Part shown: positions 43,743-52,420 of the stretch, piece after piece
How positions within the stretch are numbered: position 1 is the stretch's first letter
Layout of the letters: every line of letters starts with the position of its first letter
Assembly: GCF_003254585.1 (NCBI RefSeq)
Contig: NZ_QJGZ01000031.1
Location: 85,335 to 149,334 of the forward strand
From: Flavobacterium sharifuzzamanii
GTDB lineage: Bacteria; Bacteroidota; Bacteroidia; Flavobacteriales; Flavobacteriaceae
Length of the DNA stretch: 64,000 nucleotides
Direction of reading: 5' to 3'
Program-made: the position numbers and the translations under genes
The notes under the pieces: generated by a model
Told to the model about the DNA's origin: nothing
Databases searched by the model: none
Seen by the model: the letters and a program-made list of their open reading frames with translations, nothing else

Positions 43743-43803
43743 TAATTACGTATATTTATGTAACTGTAATTTACTCAATTTAATTGGTTTTAAAAGTAAA
43801 ATT

Positions 43804-44673
43804 TTGAAAAAGAATATTCTATTTGTTGTGAATCCTATTTCTGGAGACTTGGATAAATCAGATTTGATTGATGCTGTTGAAGAGTTTGCGGCAACCAATC
43901 ATTTTGATTTGAAAGTGTATGAAACAACTGGAAAAAATGATTTAAGGGCAATACAAACTTTATATAATGAATCTGTTCCAGAACGAATTATTGTTGCTGG
44001 AGGTGACGGAACGATAAAAATGGTGGCCGAAGCTGTGGAAGAACAAGATGTGATAATTGGAATTTTGCCTGCGGGTTCTGCAAACGGACTTTCGGTAGAT
44101 TTGAATCTTCCTTCTGAAATAGAGGAGAACCTTAAAATAGCTTTTCTACACCATTATATCGAAATGGATATGATTTGCATTAACGGTAAAAAAAGCATCC
44201 ATCTGAGTGATCTTGGCTTGAACGCAAATTTGGTTAAAAACTACGAACAAAGTGATATTCGCGGATTTTGGGGTTACGCGCTGCAGGCTTTTACAACGCT
44301 TAAAGAATCTGAAGAACCTTTTGTGGCAACAATTTCGGCCAATAACAAAACCGTACAGCATGTTGCAAGAATGATTGTAATTGCCAATTCTCAGAAATAC
44401 GGAACAGGAGTTATTATCAATCCAAATGGTGCTATGAACGATGGAAAGTTTGAGCTGGTTATTTTAAAAAGCCTTGATCTGCTTTTAATCGGAAAAATAA
44501 TTACTGGGAATATGCCAATTGATTCTGATGATATTGTAATTATTTCAACGAATAAAGCGGCAATAAAAACAGATTACCCCGTTAATTTTCAAATTGATGG
44601 AGAATATTGCGGAGCACAGACTTCACTGGAAATTGATATTTTGCATAAACAAATGAAAATTGCGGTGCCGTAA
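43804..44673 (+). CDS. Diacylglycerol kinase-type lipid kinase (YegS/DgkB-like)
   Basis: A 289-residue protein with TTG as start codon (bases 43804-43806; no ATG was seen upstream in frame before the divergent gene). Motifs: FVVNPISGDLDKSDLIDAV, the nucleotide-binding RIIVAGGDGTIKMVAEAV, GILPAGSANGLSVDLNLP, and a C-terminal beta domain with YPVNFQIDGEYC. Members phosphorylate diacylglycerol or related lipids. Divergent partner of the App1-like phosphatase gene; the two may balance phosphatidate levels. Its 3' end lies 2 bases from the convergent acyltransferase gene. Confidence 0.92.
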   Translation: MKKNILFVVNPISGDLDKSDLIDAVEEFAATNHFDLKVYETTGKNDLRAIQTLYNESVPERIIVAGGDGTIKMVAEAVEEQDVIIGILPAGSANGLSVDLNLPSEIEENLKIAFLHHYIEMDMICINGKKSIHLSDLGLNANLVKNYEQSDIRGFWGYALQAFTTLKESEEPFVATISANNKTVQHVARMIVIANSQKYGTGVIINPNGAMNDGKFELVILKSLDLLLIGKIITGNMPIDSDDIVIISTNKAAIKTDYPVNFQIDGEYCGAQTSLEIDILHKQMKIAVP

Positions 44674-44675
44674 AT

Positions 44676-45821
44676 TTATTTAAACGGATTTCTCTCCTGC
44701 CATTCTGTTTTGGGTTCCAAATAATTAAAAAATCTTGAAATGTTATGGTTAATCAAAGCGTTGCTGTGCGTAATTAAACCATACATTTTTACAGGTTTTG
44801 CACCAACAGAACTTTTGATTTCGAGAGCAGTTCTGGCAAAAACGATTTCACGGAAACCTTTCTTGATAGAAGACGCAATCATGTCGTAGAGCATATTTAA
44901 ATACAGCATTTTTTCGCGCTGAATGCTTTCGTCATAACCCAAAAAGTACGTGTCCATTACTTCGCCATTTTTGATTAAAGTATTGAAGCCGATTAGTTTT
45001 TCATCTAAGAAATAACCGTACAGAAGAAAGTTGTCTCCCATTATTTCTTTAAAAAAGCTAAAGTGGTTGCGAGCTAAGAAAAAGGTGTTGAAAGGCGCAT
45101 TTTTGGCAACATGAAAATAAAGGTCGTAAATAGCGTCTTCATATTGTTTGATGTCAGAAAGTGACATTTGTTGTTTTACAATTCCTTCTGATTTTTTTCG
45201 TGCACGTTTGTATTGATCGCGATATTTTTTTGACAGAGCGTTGATGTAATCCTGTTCGGTTTTCCAGCTTTCTTTGATGTTGAAAATCATGTTCGGCTGG
45301 GTCGAAAACGTATAATTGTTTTTAAATTCAGCCTGAAGAGGTTCTATTTCTTTTCCTGTAAAATCTTTTATGCTCGTTATATGAACCTTTTTTCCGTTTT
45401 CTTTTAAATCTTTTTTAAGCTGATTAATAGCTTTGTGAAGTGTTTTTATTGCTTTTGATTCTTTAATACTTTTATCAAGAACAAAGGCATTTTGTCCTGT
45501 AAGCATATTGTTTCCAACGAATAAAACATGCGAAGCAAAATTCTTTAAAGCGAAATTACGCACCGAAGTCTTTAAGCATTTGTCGCGTTCTCCAAAAGAC
45601 TCAAGTTTTTCTGCAAATAAGAATTGCGTTAGCACAATTCCGATTAGTTTTTTTTCTTCAAAAAGTCCGATAAAATGGCAAGTCATATTTACTGGGCAAG
45701 AGTTTTCCAGCACTTCGAGATATTCGCGTGTCAAAAAAATGTTATTTGCTGCGAGCGAGTTCCATTCTACAGGCAGTAATGATGTGCTTTTGTAAATCTG
45801 GAAAGAATAAGTTGTATTCAA
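44676..45821 (-). CDS. GNAT-fold (FemAB-like) acyltransferase
   Basis: A 381-residue protein without signal peptide. The C-terminal half has FNTLIKNGEVMDTYFLGYDE and MLYLNMLYDMIASSIKKGF, which is the layout of the second GNAT domain in the FemAB-like/Acetyltransf_6 family. The N-terminal half contains WNSLAANNIFLTREYLEVL. Relatives transfer amino acids or acyl groups to cell-wall or lipid targets, for instance in peptidoglycan bridge formation; the substrate is unknown. It is transcribed toward the lipid kinase gene. Confidence 0.8.
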   Translation of the reverse strand: MNTTYSFQIYKSTSLLPVEWNSLAANNIFLTREYLEVLENSCPVNMTCHFIGLFEEKKLIGIVLTQFLFAEKLESFGERDKCLKTSVRNFALKNFASHVLFVGNNMLTGQNAFVLDKSIKESKAIKTLHKAINQLKKDLKENGKKVHITSIKDFTGKEIEPLQAEFKNNYTFSTQPNMIFNIKESWKTEQDYINALSKKYRDQYKRARKKSEGIVKQQMSLSDIKQYEDAIYDLYFHVAKNAPFNTFFLARNHFSFFKEIMGDNFLLYGYFLDEKLIGFNTLIKNGEVMDTYFLGYDESIQREKMLYLNMLYDMIASSIKKGFREIVFARTALEIKSSVGAKPVKMYGLITHSNALINHNISRFFNYLEPKTEWQERNPFK

Positions 45822-45891
45822 AAGAGTGAGCTAATTTCTTCAAAATTAGATAATATTTATAATAACTAAACTGCTTTAAGTTATTATTAAG

Positions 45892-45929
45892 AAAACCCGT
45901 TTGAGATTATTCTTCAAACGGGTTTTTTA
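45892..45929. terminator. Terminator between the acyltransferase and DUF1761 genes
   Basis: AAAACCCGTTTGA and TCAAACGGGTTTT form a strong stem; a T run follows on the plus strand and an A-rich start is complementary on the other. It lies behind the minus-strand DUF1761 gene. Confidence 0.8.
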
Positions 45930-45938
45930 TAAATGATA

Positions 45939-46427
45939 TTAAGCAAATCCACAAATGATTCCGCCCATAAGAGTTAAGGTAAGAGTCCAGTATCCAGCAT
46001 GAATGAAAATATATTTCCAAGATTTTCTTTCAAACAAACCATTGATTCCAATTAATGGAAAAGCAAAAAATAATCCCGACATAAAACCGTGAAGCGCACC
46101 ATGTTTAAAAGTTCTATAAGCCATTCCGTAATCTGCCATAAAAGCTGCAAATGAAGGTTTTGCGCTGTCCATTAAAGGCGGTCCGCCAACCATTCCGATT
46201 GCACCAGACTGATGGATGGTTAAAGACATTAAAGTCATAGTGATCATTAGAGAAAATACGTACGTTAATCCGAAAATTTTAAGCATATTTCCTTTTCTTA
46301 GCTCTTCTTGAGTAAGATTATTTTCTTTCATCCAGATAGTTCCGAATACTTTTGGGCTATACCAGATAAAACCGGTTACCAGTGTGACAATGGCTGCAAT
46401 GAATAAAGCTGCGAAGTTAATTTGCAT
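45939..46427 (-). CDS. DUF1761 family membrane protein
   Basis: A 162-residue protein with four hydrophobic segments: FAALFIAAIVTLVTGFIWYS, FGLTYVFSLMITMTLMSL, a Gly-rich middle (GAIGMVGGPP), LHGFMSGLFFAFPLIGING, and YWTLTLTLMGGIICGFA. The N-terminal TGFIWYSPKVFGTIWMKEN is characteristic of DUF1761. An inner-membrane protein of unknown function. It is followed by a terminator. Confidence 0.88.
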   Translation of the reverse strand: MQINFAALFIAAIVTLVTGFIWYSPKVFGTIWMKENNLTQEELRKGNMLKIFGLTYVFSLMITMTLMSLTIHQSGAIGMVGGPPLMDSAKPSFAAFMADYGMAYRTFKHGALHGFMSGLFFAFPLIGINGLFERKSWKYIFIHAGYWTLTLTLMGGIICGFA

Positions 46428-46606
46428 GATATGAGGTTTTTAGAATTAGTTGATCAAATGTAATTAAAAAACAGGTAGGTTTTTGAAAAATATAAAAAGA
46501 AATATTAATCTTACAAATAAAAAAATTTTCAACAGTTTGCCGATATTTAGTGTATTATAGCTGTGAATTGTATAATTTTACGCTAGTAACAAATCCCAAA
46601 TCTGTT

Positions 46607-47449
46607 ATGAAAATTGTATTTACTCTTTCTTTATTATTTGCTTTTTCGCTAAACGTTTTGGCAGATGCCGTTTCGGATAAAGAAAAAGAGGCGCTTATAA
46701 AATTGTATCATGCAACAAATGGCTTGCAATGGAAAAATAAGTGGGACTTAAGTCTATCTGTTTCTACCTGGTACGGTGTTAAAGCCGAAAATGGAAAAGT
46801 CGTTGCTTTGAATCTGGCAGATAATAATTTGCAGGGAGAATTGCCAGAAGCTTTTTACGATCTTATAAATTTAGAATCGCTAAATCTGGAGAAGAATAAA
46901 ATTGAAGGAAGTTTGTCTTCGTCAATCTTTAATTTGAAGGAATTAGAATTGCTTAATGTTGCTGACAATAAATTATCAGGTGTAATTCCACTTTCCATTT
47001 GTCAATTGACAAAATTGAAAGATTTAGAGCTTTTTATGAATAAGATTTCTGGAGAACTTCCGTCGGAAATTGGAAAGCTGAATCAGTTGGAAATTTTAGC
47101 TGTTTTTAATAACGAAATTAACGGAAAACTGCCTGTTTCAATTTATAAAATTTCAGGGCTAAAAGTATTGCTGCTAAATAATAATAAGCTGTCCGGAAAT
47201 TTGACAAATGAAATTATTAATTGGAATGTATTGCAAAATTTTAGTTTATTTGACAATGAATTTTCAGGTGCAATTCCGCAAGAAATTGAGAAGTTGAGCA
47301 AGTTACAAGAATTGAATCTTTCGTATAATAAATTTACGGGCGAAGTTTCAAAAAAGACAGCATTATTAGATGCTTTAAATATGACTATGATGGATGAAAA
47401 CGGAAATCCGTTTTTATTAGAAATAAACCAAGAAAATAAATTACAATAA
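46607..47449 (+). CDS. Secreted leucine-rich repeat protein
   Basis: A 280-residue protein with a signal peptide when started at the ATG at 46607 (KIVFTLSLLFAFSLNVLA). A TAnnTTTA-type -7 box lies about 30 bases upstream, in agreement. After DKEKEALIKLYHATNG and an LRR N-cap (WKNKWDL, STWYGV), there are about seven LRRs of plant type (LESLNLEKNKIEG, LKDLELFMNKISGELPSEIG, LQELNLSYNKFTGEV). It has no visible sorting domain, so likely periplasmic or exported by an unseen signal. Followed by an 11-bp hairpin terminator. Probably a protein-binding role. Confidence 0.85.
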   Translation: MKIVFTLSLLFAFSLNVLADAVSDKEKEALIKLYHATNGLQWKNKWDLSLSVSTWYGVKAENGKVVALNLADNNLQGELPEAFYDLINLESLNLEKNKIEGSLSSSIFNLKELELLNVADNKLSGVIPLSICQLTKLKDLELFMNKISGELPSEIGKLNQLEILAVFNNEINGKLPVSIYKISGLKVLLLNNNKLSGNLTNEIINWNVLQNFSLFDNEFSGAIPQEIEKLSKLQELNLSYNKFTGEVSKKTALLDALNMTMMDENGNPFLLEINQENKLQ

Positions 47450-47528
47450 TTACCCAAAATTAATCGATGCTTATGAATGAATTTTACACTCGTTAAACAA
47501 GTTGATTAAATATATTTAGTTAATTGCC

Positions 47529-47553
47529 AAAACCGTAACTATGTTACGGTTTT
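47529..47553 (+). terminator. Terminator of the LRR gene
   Basis: AAAACCGTAAC and GTTACGGTTTT form an 11-bp stem with a TAT loop, followed by ATGG. The T tail is short, so its strength is unsure. Confidence 0.65.
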
Positions 47554-47709
47554 ATGGTTTCTAGAGGTTTTGTCTTTTAAAAATATAACATTTAATTTAG
47601 AATTGAATTTTTTATGTTTGTCTAAATTTTTATAACTTTAATAAAAGTATCCGGAGAACCAAAAACCGATTAATCAGCGGTATTACTAATTACTTAATAA
47701 GAAGAAATC

Positions 47710-48015
47710 ATGACACTACAATATCAAGGTGAACAGTACGGAAAACCAACAACTTTTACAATTAGAATTATTGGAAACAACTTGTCAAAAAGCAGTTCGA
47801 ACTACCAGATTGATCTTTTGGTGGGCGACAAAAAATTGCCAACTTTTACAAGCGAGATTCACCAAAGTCTTTCTAATTGCCTGAGAGAAATTTACTTGTT
47901 TAGAAAACATAACGGAATCACATTCAATGAATCATCAGAGAAAATTGTTTCGCTTTATGTTCCTTATGATAAAGTTTTGTATAACTACAATAAATATGCT
48001 TTGTTCAGAGCATAA
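47710..48015 (+). CDS. Small hypothetical protein
   Basis: A 101-residue soluble protein (YGKPTTFTIRIIGNN, SKSSSNYQIDLLVGDKKL, LREIYLFRKHNGITFNES, YDKVLYNYNKYALFR). Alternating strands suggest a beta-rich fold. No family is recognised. A bidirectional hairpin separates it from the PQQ-propeller gene. Confidence 0.55.
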   Translation: MTLQYQGEQYGKPTTFTIRIIGNNLSKSSSNYQIDLLVGDKKLPTFTSEIHQSLSNCLREIYLFRKHNGITFNESSEKIVSLYVPYDKVLYNYNKYALFRA

Positions 48016-48034
48016 ATTTTTCTCAAAAGAGGAT

Positions 48035-48070
48035 AAAAAAAGACCATTTGAAAAAATGGTCTTTTTTTTA
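48035..48070. terminator. Bidirectional terminator between convergent genes
   Basis: AAAAAAAGACCATTT / AAATGGTCTTTTTTT stem with T8 on the plus strand and a matching T run on the minus strand. It serves the small-protein gene and the PQQ-propeller gene. Confidence 0.85.
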
Positions 48071-48089
48071 TTTCTAAAAGTGAGAGTTA

Positions 48090-49289
48090 TTATCGAATAA
48101 TCTTCAAATAAGCGCTATAAGGATCATCTTTAATCGAGGTACGCATATAATATACATTTTCGTCTTTTTCTTTTAAATCAAATTGAATTAAGCCTGCATC
48201 GCAATAATAGTAAAGCAAGTTATCGTCAGCAGGAAATTCAATATTAGAAATAGGCAGTGTAGTTAGTTTTTCTTCAAAAGCTATTTCGCCGTTTGATAAG
48301 TCTAGTTCAAAAAGTTTCTTTTTACGAGTGTATCCCCAAAGATTGTCAACTTCTTTTACTATATATTCTACATTATCACCTTTAAAATCTGTTTTCCAAA
48401 GCTGAGTTCCTGTTTTAGAATCAACAGCATAAATAGATGAAACCTCTGAACCTTGTGCTGCAAAATAAAGTTTTTTGTCATGGCATACAATGCGTTCCTT
48501 CACATTGTTTTGGTTTTCTTCTATTTTAAATTGCCATAAAACATCTAGGCTATTTGGTTTTAAAGCGTAAAGCCAATTTTTATCGCCTGCAATAAAAACA
48601 TTTTCGCCATCTGTAACTGGTTTTCCAGTCATGGTTTCGTCAAAGCTTTTTTGGTAAAGCAATTTTCCTGTATTAGCTTCAAAACAATACACATTTGTTC
48701 CGCTTTGGGTAAAGATCTTATTATCGAAATAAAGTGGCTCAATATCGTTGTTTGGAGTGTCTAACTTGTAGTTCCAGGCCAAGCTTCCATCTTTTAGATC
48801 TAAAGCATATAAATTACTGCTCTGATTTTGATTTTGGGCAGTTATAAAAAGTTTTCCATTAGCTATAATCGGAGTCTGGTCTTTTAGAACAATCTGGTCT
48901 GTAATATTTCCTATTCTAGATTTCCAGAAAATAGTACCTGTACCATTATCTACTGCATAAATTTCTCCATTAATAAACGGAATATATACAACTCCGTCAT
49001 GAATAGTAATTTTATTAGCACACATTTCTGTATGAGCATCTGAAGCTTTTATTGTCCAAACAATACTTTCGACTTCTAGATCCCATGAAAAAAGCGAACC
49101 ATCGTAATCGTAAATTAAAATTGAGGTGTCGTCTAGAGAAATCTTTTTAAGCGGTTTAAGAGACTTGTTGGTAACAGCTTCTTCTGTAGGTAAATTGCTG
49201 TTTGTGTAATTGGTTTTGCTGGCGGGCGCTTGTCCAGACATATTTGCAAAGGCGAATACAAATAAAAGGGCTATTAATTTGTGTTTCAT
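48090..49289 (-). CDS. Secreted PQQ-like beta-propeller protein
   Basis: A 399-residue protein when started at the ATG at 49289, which gives a signal peptide (KLIALLFVFAFANMSGQ) and drops a charged leader of the longer frame. It has repeated beta-propeller blades such as IVWTIKASDAHTEM, TIFWKSRIGNITDQI, LAWNYKLDTPNND and TQLWKTDFKGDNVEYI, each with the G-x-x-x-W core. These propellers often act as binding platforms or enzyme accessory parts; PQQ binding is not implied. It lies on the minus strand downstream of tRNA-Glu. Confidence 0.82.
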   Translation of the reverse strand: MKHKLIALLFVFAFANMSGQAPASKTNYTNSNLPTEEAVTNKSLKPLKKISLDDTSILIYDYDGSLFSWDLEVESIVWTIKASDAHTEMCANKITIHDGVVYIPFINGEIYAVDNGTGTIFWKSRIGNITDQIVLKDQTPIIANGKLFITAQNQNQSSNLYALDLKDGSLAWNYKLDTPNNDIEPLYFDNKIFTQSGTNVYCFEANTGKLLYQKSFDETMTGKPVTDGENVFIAGDKNWLYALKPNSLDVLWQFKIEENQNNVKERIVCHDKKLYFAAQGSEVSSIYAVDSKTGTQLWKTDFKGDNVEYIVKEVDNLWGYTRKKKLFELDLSNGEIAFEEKLTTLPISNIEFPADDNLLYYYCDAGLIQFDLKEKDENVYYMRTSIKDDPYSAYLKIIR

Positions 49290-49353
49290 TTTAAGATTTG
49301 GGTTGATTTTTTGATTGTCTTTTTTTAAAACATTTAACGGAGTAAATATAAAC

Positions 49354-49384
49354 AAAAAAAGCTCCAGATTTCTCTGAAGCTTTT
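49354..49384 (-). terminator. Terminator of tRNA-Glu
   Basis: On the minus strand AAAGCTTCAGAGAAATCTGG followed by AGCTTTTTTT forms a stem-loop. Its core 30 bases (49355-49384) recur exactly at 52882-52911. Confidence 0.85.
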
Positions 49385-49395
49385 GTCTTAGTAAG

Positions 49396-49467
49396 TAGTC
49401 CGTGGGGGAATCGAACCCCCCTTACCAGGATGAAAACCTGGCGTCCTAACCGATAGACGAACGGACC
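49396..49467 (-). tRNA. tRNA-Glu (anticodon UUC)
   Basis: On the minus strand acceptor GGTCCGT pairs with ACGGACT (one G-U pair), D stem is GTCT/GGAC, and anticodon stem CCAGG/CCTGG encloses TTTTCAT with anticodon TTC. The T arm GGGGG-TTCGATT-CCCCC follows and the discriminator is A. CCA is not encoded. A minus-strand -7-like motif (TGCATTTTTGCAC) lies about 20 bases upstream. Confidence 0.94.
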
Positions 49468-49905
49468 TGCTTTGCTATTGCGGGTGCAAAAATGCAACTA
49501 TTTTTGAGATGTACAAAGCTTTTTTGAAAAAACTTTTTGATTTTTTTTGATCTAAAATTATTTTAGATGATGGTTTTTCCAGTATTAACCGAGTTAATGT
49601 ATTTGTATTTATTTGATTAATAATTGGTTGTTTTGAGTGTATGCGGAGAAATTGTTTGTTTTTTTTAAAGGAAAATAATTTTTAAAAATATTGGGTAATT
49701 TTGTTTTTTGAAAGAATAATCTTGTTTTTATTACAGAAAAAATGAGAAGTCAAATAAGAAAACAATTGTTCTGCTATTTTTAACAGACGTATTTGACTGG
49801 ATAAATACGTTCCTTATTTTCTCTTTACGTCTTTATAAATTTGTTTGATTCTAAAATAACATTAAGAGTCAATAACAGTAAATACAAAAAAAGTAAGGAA
49901 AGATT
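49468..49905. other. Gene-free, AT-rich stretch upstream of tRNA-Glu
   Basis: No convincing coding frame, hairpin or repeat of note was seen in this 438-base stretch, apart from the likely tRNA-Glu promoter at its left end. Simple A/T runs dominate. Confidence 0.5.
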
Positions 49906-50238
49906 ATGAAAGTAGAAAAGGGAAAATCTATGATAGATTTTTTAGAATCGATTGACAGAATGAAATATTTTACAAAATTAAGTCCAGACATTAAGGATAA
50001 TGATAATTCTATAAATATGATGCTAAAAGTGCATTCGTACACCGAGCTGAATCTAACTATTTCATCTTTATTAAAAGCAAGTATAAATATCATGAAAGAT
50101 GATTTTAAAAAAAATGAAATAGAGGTAATGCTCTTACTTGAAATGGCTTTGCAGTTACTTCCAACTGACGAAATGGAATTATTAGATCAAATCTTTGGTA
50201 CTATTTCTGAAATAAGAAAAACTTCAAATGAAGATTGA
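49906..50238 (+). CDS. Small hypothetical protein
   Basis: A 110-residue soluble, all-helical protein (SMIDFLESIDRMKYFTKLS, LNLTISSLLKASINIMKDD, LLLEMALQLLPTDEMELLD). It resembles small helical-bundle proteins found near tRNA-associated accessory regions, but no family is recognised. It is the first gene inside the block bounded by the duplicated tRNA terminator. Confidence 0.5.
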   Translation: MKVEKGKSMIDFLESIDRMKYFTKLSPDIKDNDNSINMMLKVHSYTELNLTISSLLKASINIMKDDFKKNEIEVMLLLEMALQLLPTDEMELLDQIFGTISEIRKTSNED

Positions 50239-50282
50239 AAATGCATTCCTGCTTATGGAATGCTTTAAGTGTGAAAAAATAG

Positions 50283-50317
50283 TATTTTGCAAATCCAAAT
50301 TATGGGCTTAATTTAGT
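50283..50317. repeat. Intergenic repeat ATTTTGCAAATCC, copy 1
   Basis: ATTTTGCAAATCCAAATTAT followed by GGGCTTAATTTAGTT resembles 50955-50989 with only a few changes. Immediately after it comes CTCGCGCC, also present at 50914-50921. Confidence 0.6.
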
Positions 50318-50359
50318 TCCCTTTGCTCGCGCCAAAAGGTGCATTTTTAATCTATTTTA

Positions 50360-50881
50360 ATGATCAAAAGTCTTATGGTATATTGCTCAAATAATGAATT
50401 AATAACGTGGTTTAAAAAATATGAGAGGCAAAGCCTAATCATAACCGTGCTTTTAATAATTTTTGCGTGCTTAGCAGGAACCGGTTTTTTCTTTGATACA
50501 CGAAAAGAAATTGATAATAAATTTATTTTTGGTGTTATAGGATTGGGTTTAATAATTATTTTCTTTTTGTACGCCTATTTTAATTCAGGTTCTCTAACAA
50601 ATAAAACAATTAGAGAGATAGAATTCACAGATTCAGAAGTTACTTTTTCAACTTTTTCTTATAGATTATTTGTGTTGTATAAAATAGAGAAAAAGAAAAT
50701 TGTAATAGACTTGGCGCTTTTTAAATTTGTGCAGAGTGAGTATCCAATAAGTAACAAAAAGGTAAATATTAAGAAAGAATGTTTTAGAATAACTCATAAT
50801 GAAGATGACTTTTTTTTGTTGTTTAAATATTACGATGATAATCTTTTAGAGAATTTTGAAAAGGGTTTTAAAATTAATTAG
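50360..50881 (+). CDS. Hypothetical two-segment membrane protein
   Basis: A 173-residue protein with two transmembrane segments (SLIITVLLIIFACLAGTGFF and FIFGVIGLGLIIIFFLYAYF), then a cytoplasmic or periplasmic domain of about 90 residues with strands (EIEFTDSEVTFSTFSYRLF, FRITHNEDDFFLLFKYYDD). This layout is common to small orphan membrane proteins with a PH-like domain. It is bracketed by similar short repeats on both sides. Function is unknown. Confidence 0.5.
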   Translation: MIKSLMVYCSNNELITWFKKYERQSLIITVLLIIFACLAGTGFFFDTRKEIDNKFIFGVIGLGLIIIFFLYAYFNSGSLTNKTIREIEFTDSEVTFSTFSYRLFVLYKIEKKKIVIDLALFKFVQSEYPISNKKVNIKKECFRITHNEDDFFLLFKYYDDNLLENFEKGFKIN

Positions 50882-50954
50882 GTTGGCAAGTGAGTTTATG
50901 TTGCTGTGCTCTTTCTCGCGCCAACAAATAGATTATCAATTGCTTAGGAAATTA

Positions 50955-50989
50955 TTTTGCAAATCCGAAGAATGGACTTAATTTCGTTA
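50955..50989. repeat. Intergenic repeat ATTTTGCAAATCC, copy 2
   Basis: ATTTTGCAAATCCGAAGAAT followed by GGACTTAATTTCGTT. It is a near copy of 50283-50317, in the same orientation, on the other side of the two-segment membrane protein gene. Upstream GTTGGC and GCGCCAAC form a short inverted repeat (50882-50924). Confidence 0.6.
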
Positions 50990-51038
50990 TAAATCATCAT
51001 GACGTCAATACTTTTGCGATTATGGTAAATATGGAAGT

Positions 51039-51473
51039 ATGGAATTTTTTTTAAGGAGAGCAGAATTAAATGATGTTGAATTTATAAGCAAACTATCCGA
51101 TCAATTAGGTTATGAAACAACAATTGAGAAAATGCATAATCGGCTTTTGGAAATTTTAAACAATACCGATAATTGTATTTATATATGTATCGATAATGAA
51201 AATGTTATTGGTTGGGTTCATGGTTTTTATTCGCTTAGAGTTGAATCTGATTCTTTTGTAGAAATTGGAGGTTTAGTGGTAGATGAAAATTACCGAAGAA
51301 ATGGAATCGGTAAAATTTTGGTGGAAAAGGTAATAGAATGGGCTCGTACTAAAAAAAGCACTAAAATCAGAGTAAGGTGCAATGCAGTTCGCAAAGAAAC
51401 TCATATTTTTTACAATAGAATTGGTTTTAACGAGACCAAAGAACAAAAAATATTTGACTTTAAATTAGACTAA
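51039..51473 (+). CDS. GNAT family N-acetyltransferase
   Basis: A 144-residue single-domain acetyltransferase. The acetyl-CoA loop is in VVDENYRRNGIGKILVEKVI (R/Q-x-x-G-x-G/A), preceded by the strand EIGGLVV. The C-terminal 'IFYNRIGFNETKEQKIF' is the usual last motif. Substrate unknown. It lies inside the tRNA-Glu-bounded block, next to the SDR gene 53 bases downstream. Confidence 0.9.
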   Translation: MEFFLRRAELNDVEFISKLSDQLGYETTIEKMHNRLLEILNNTDNCIYICIDNENVIGWVHGFYSLRVESDSFVEIGGLVVDENYRRNGIGKILVEKVIEWARTKKSTKIRVRCNAVRKETHIFYNRIGFNETKEQKIFDFKLD

Positions 51474-51526
51474 TATAAGTATTGCCACAACTTAGAAACA
51501 ACTATACTAATCAAAATTGATTCAAA

Positions 51527-52327
51527 ATGACAAAAGCAAAAGAAGAAGTAATATGGATAACAGGCGCTTCATCTGGCATTGGAAAATCGATGGCCTTTGA
51601 GTGGGTAAGATTAGGATATAAAGTAGTTCTTTCTGCAAGACGTAAAGAGTTATTAGATAAAGTTGCTGACGAGATTAGGCAATCAGGCGGAAAAGCATTG
51701 GTAGTTCCGTGCGATATAATGGAAGAAAACTCTATCGAAAATGCAGTCCAACAAATCATCAAAGAATGGGGGCGTTTGGATGTGGTTGTAGCCAATGCTG
51801 GTTTTGGCGTTTTTGGAAGTATCGAAAATCTAACAGCCAAGGATTGGAACAGGCAATTGCAAGGCAATGTGACTGGATTAGCTTTAACGGTAAAATATGC
51901 ACTGCCTCATTTAAAGAAAAACAAAGGACGAATTGGTTTGGTTGGAAGCGTAGGGGCTTATCTTCCTAATCCTAATGTGGGCGCGTACGGTGCTTCAAAA
52001 GCTGCTGTAAATTCTATTGGTCTAACTTTGCAGGTTGAATTAATGGGAACGGGCGTGAGCTGCACTACGCTGCATCCCGGATTTGTGGTTTCGGAAATTG
52101 CACGAATTGATAATGACGGAATATGGCATCCTGAACAAACAGATCCGCGGCCATCAAATTTAATGTGGCCAACTGATAAGGCAGCAAAAGTGATGGTAAA
52201 AGCTATTTTGAAACGAAAGAGAAATTACATCTTCACGGGACACGGCAAGCTAGCCGTATGGCTGCAAAGATGGTTTCCTGGCGTAATGAGATATATCATT
52301 TCTAAAGGTCCAAAACCTGATTTGTAA
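51527..52327 (+). CDS. Short-chain dehydrogenase/reductase (SDR)
   Basis: A 266-residue classical SDR. The cofactor motif TGASSGIG begins near residue 12, NAGFG follows near residue 90, and the catalytic Ser/Tyr/Lys are seen in GLVGSVGAYLP and AYGASKAAV. The C-terminal tail (MRYIISKGPKPDL) is basic. Substrate unknown; most are NAD(P)H-dependent alcohol or ketone oxidoreductases. It may be co-transcribed with the GNAT gene. Confidence 0.93.
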   Translation: MTKAKEEVIWITGASSGIGKSMAFEWVRLGYKVVLSARRKELLDKVADEIRQSGGKALVVPCDIMEENSIENAVQQIIKEWGRLDVVVANAGFGVFGSIENLTAKDWNRQLQGNVTGLALTVKYALPHLKKNKGRIGLVGSVGAYLPNPNVGAYGASKAAVNSIGLTLQVELMGTGVSCTTLHPGFVVSEIARIDNDGIWHPEQTDPRPSNLMWPTDKAAKVMVKAILKRKRNYIFTGHGKLAVWLQRWFPGVMRYIISKGPKPDL

Positions 52328-52420
52328 GTAAGTAACTTGAATTAAATCTATGTTAAAAGAGCAGCTTTATTTCAATATTAATGTGAAATTTGTGAAATGT
52401 CTAATTAACAACGAGATAAT

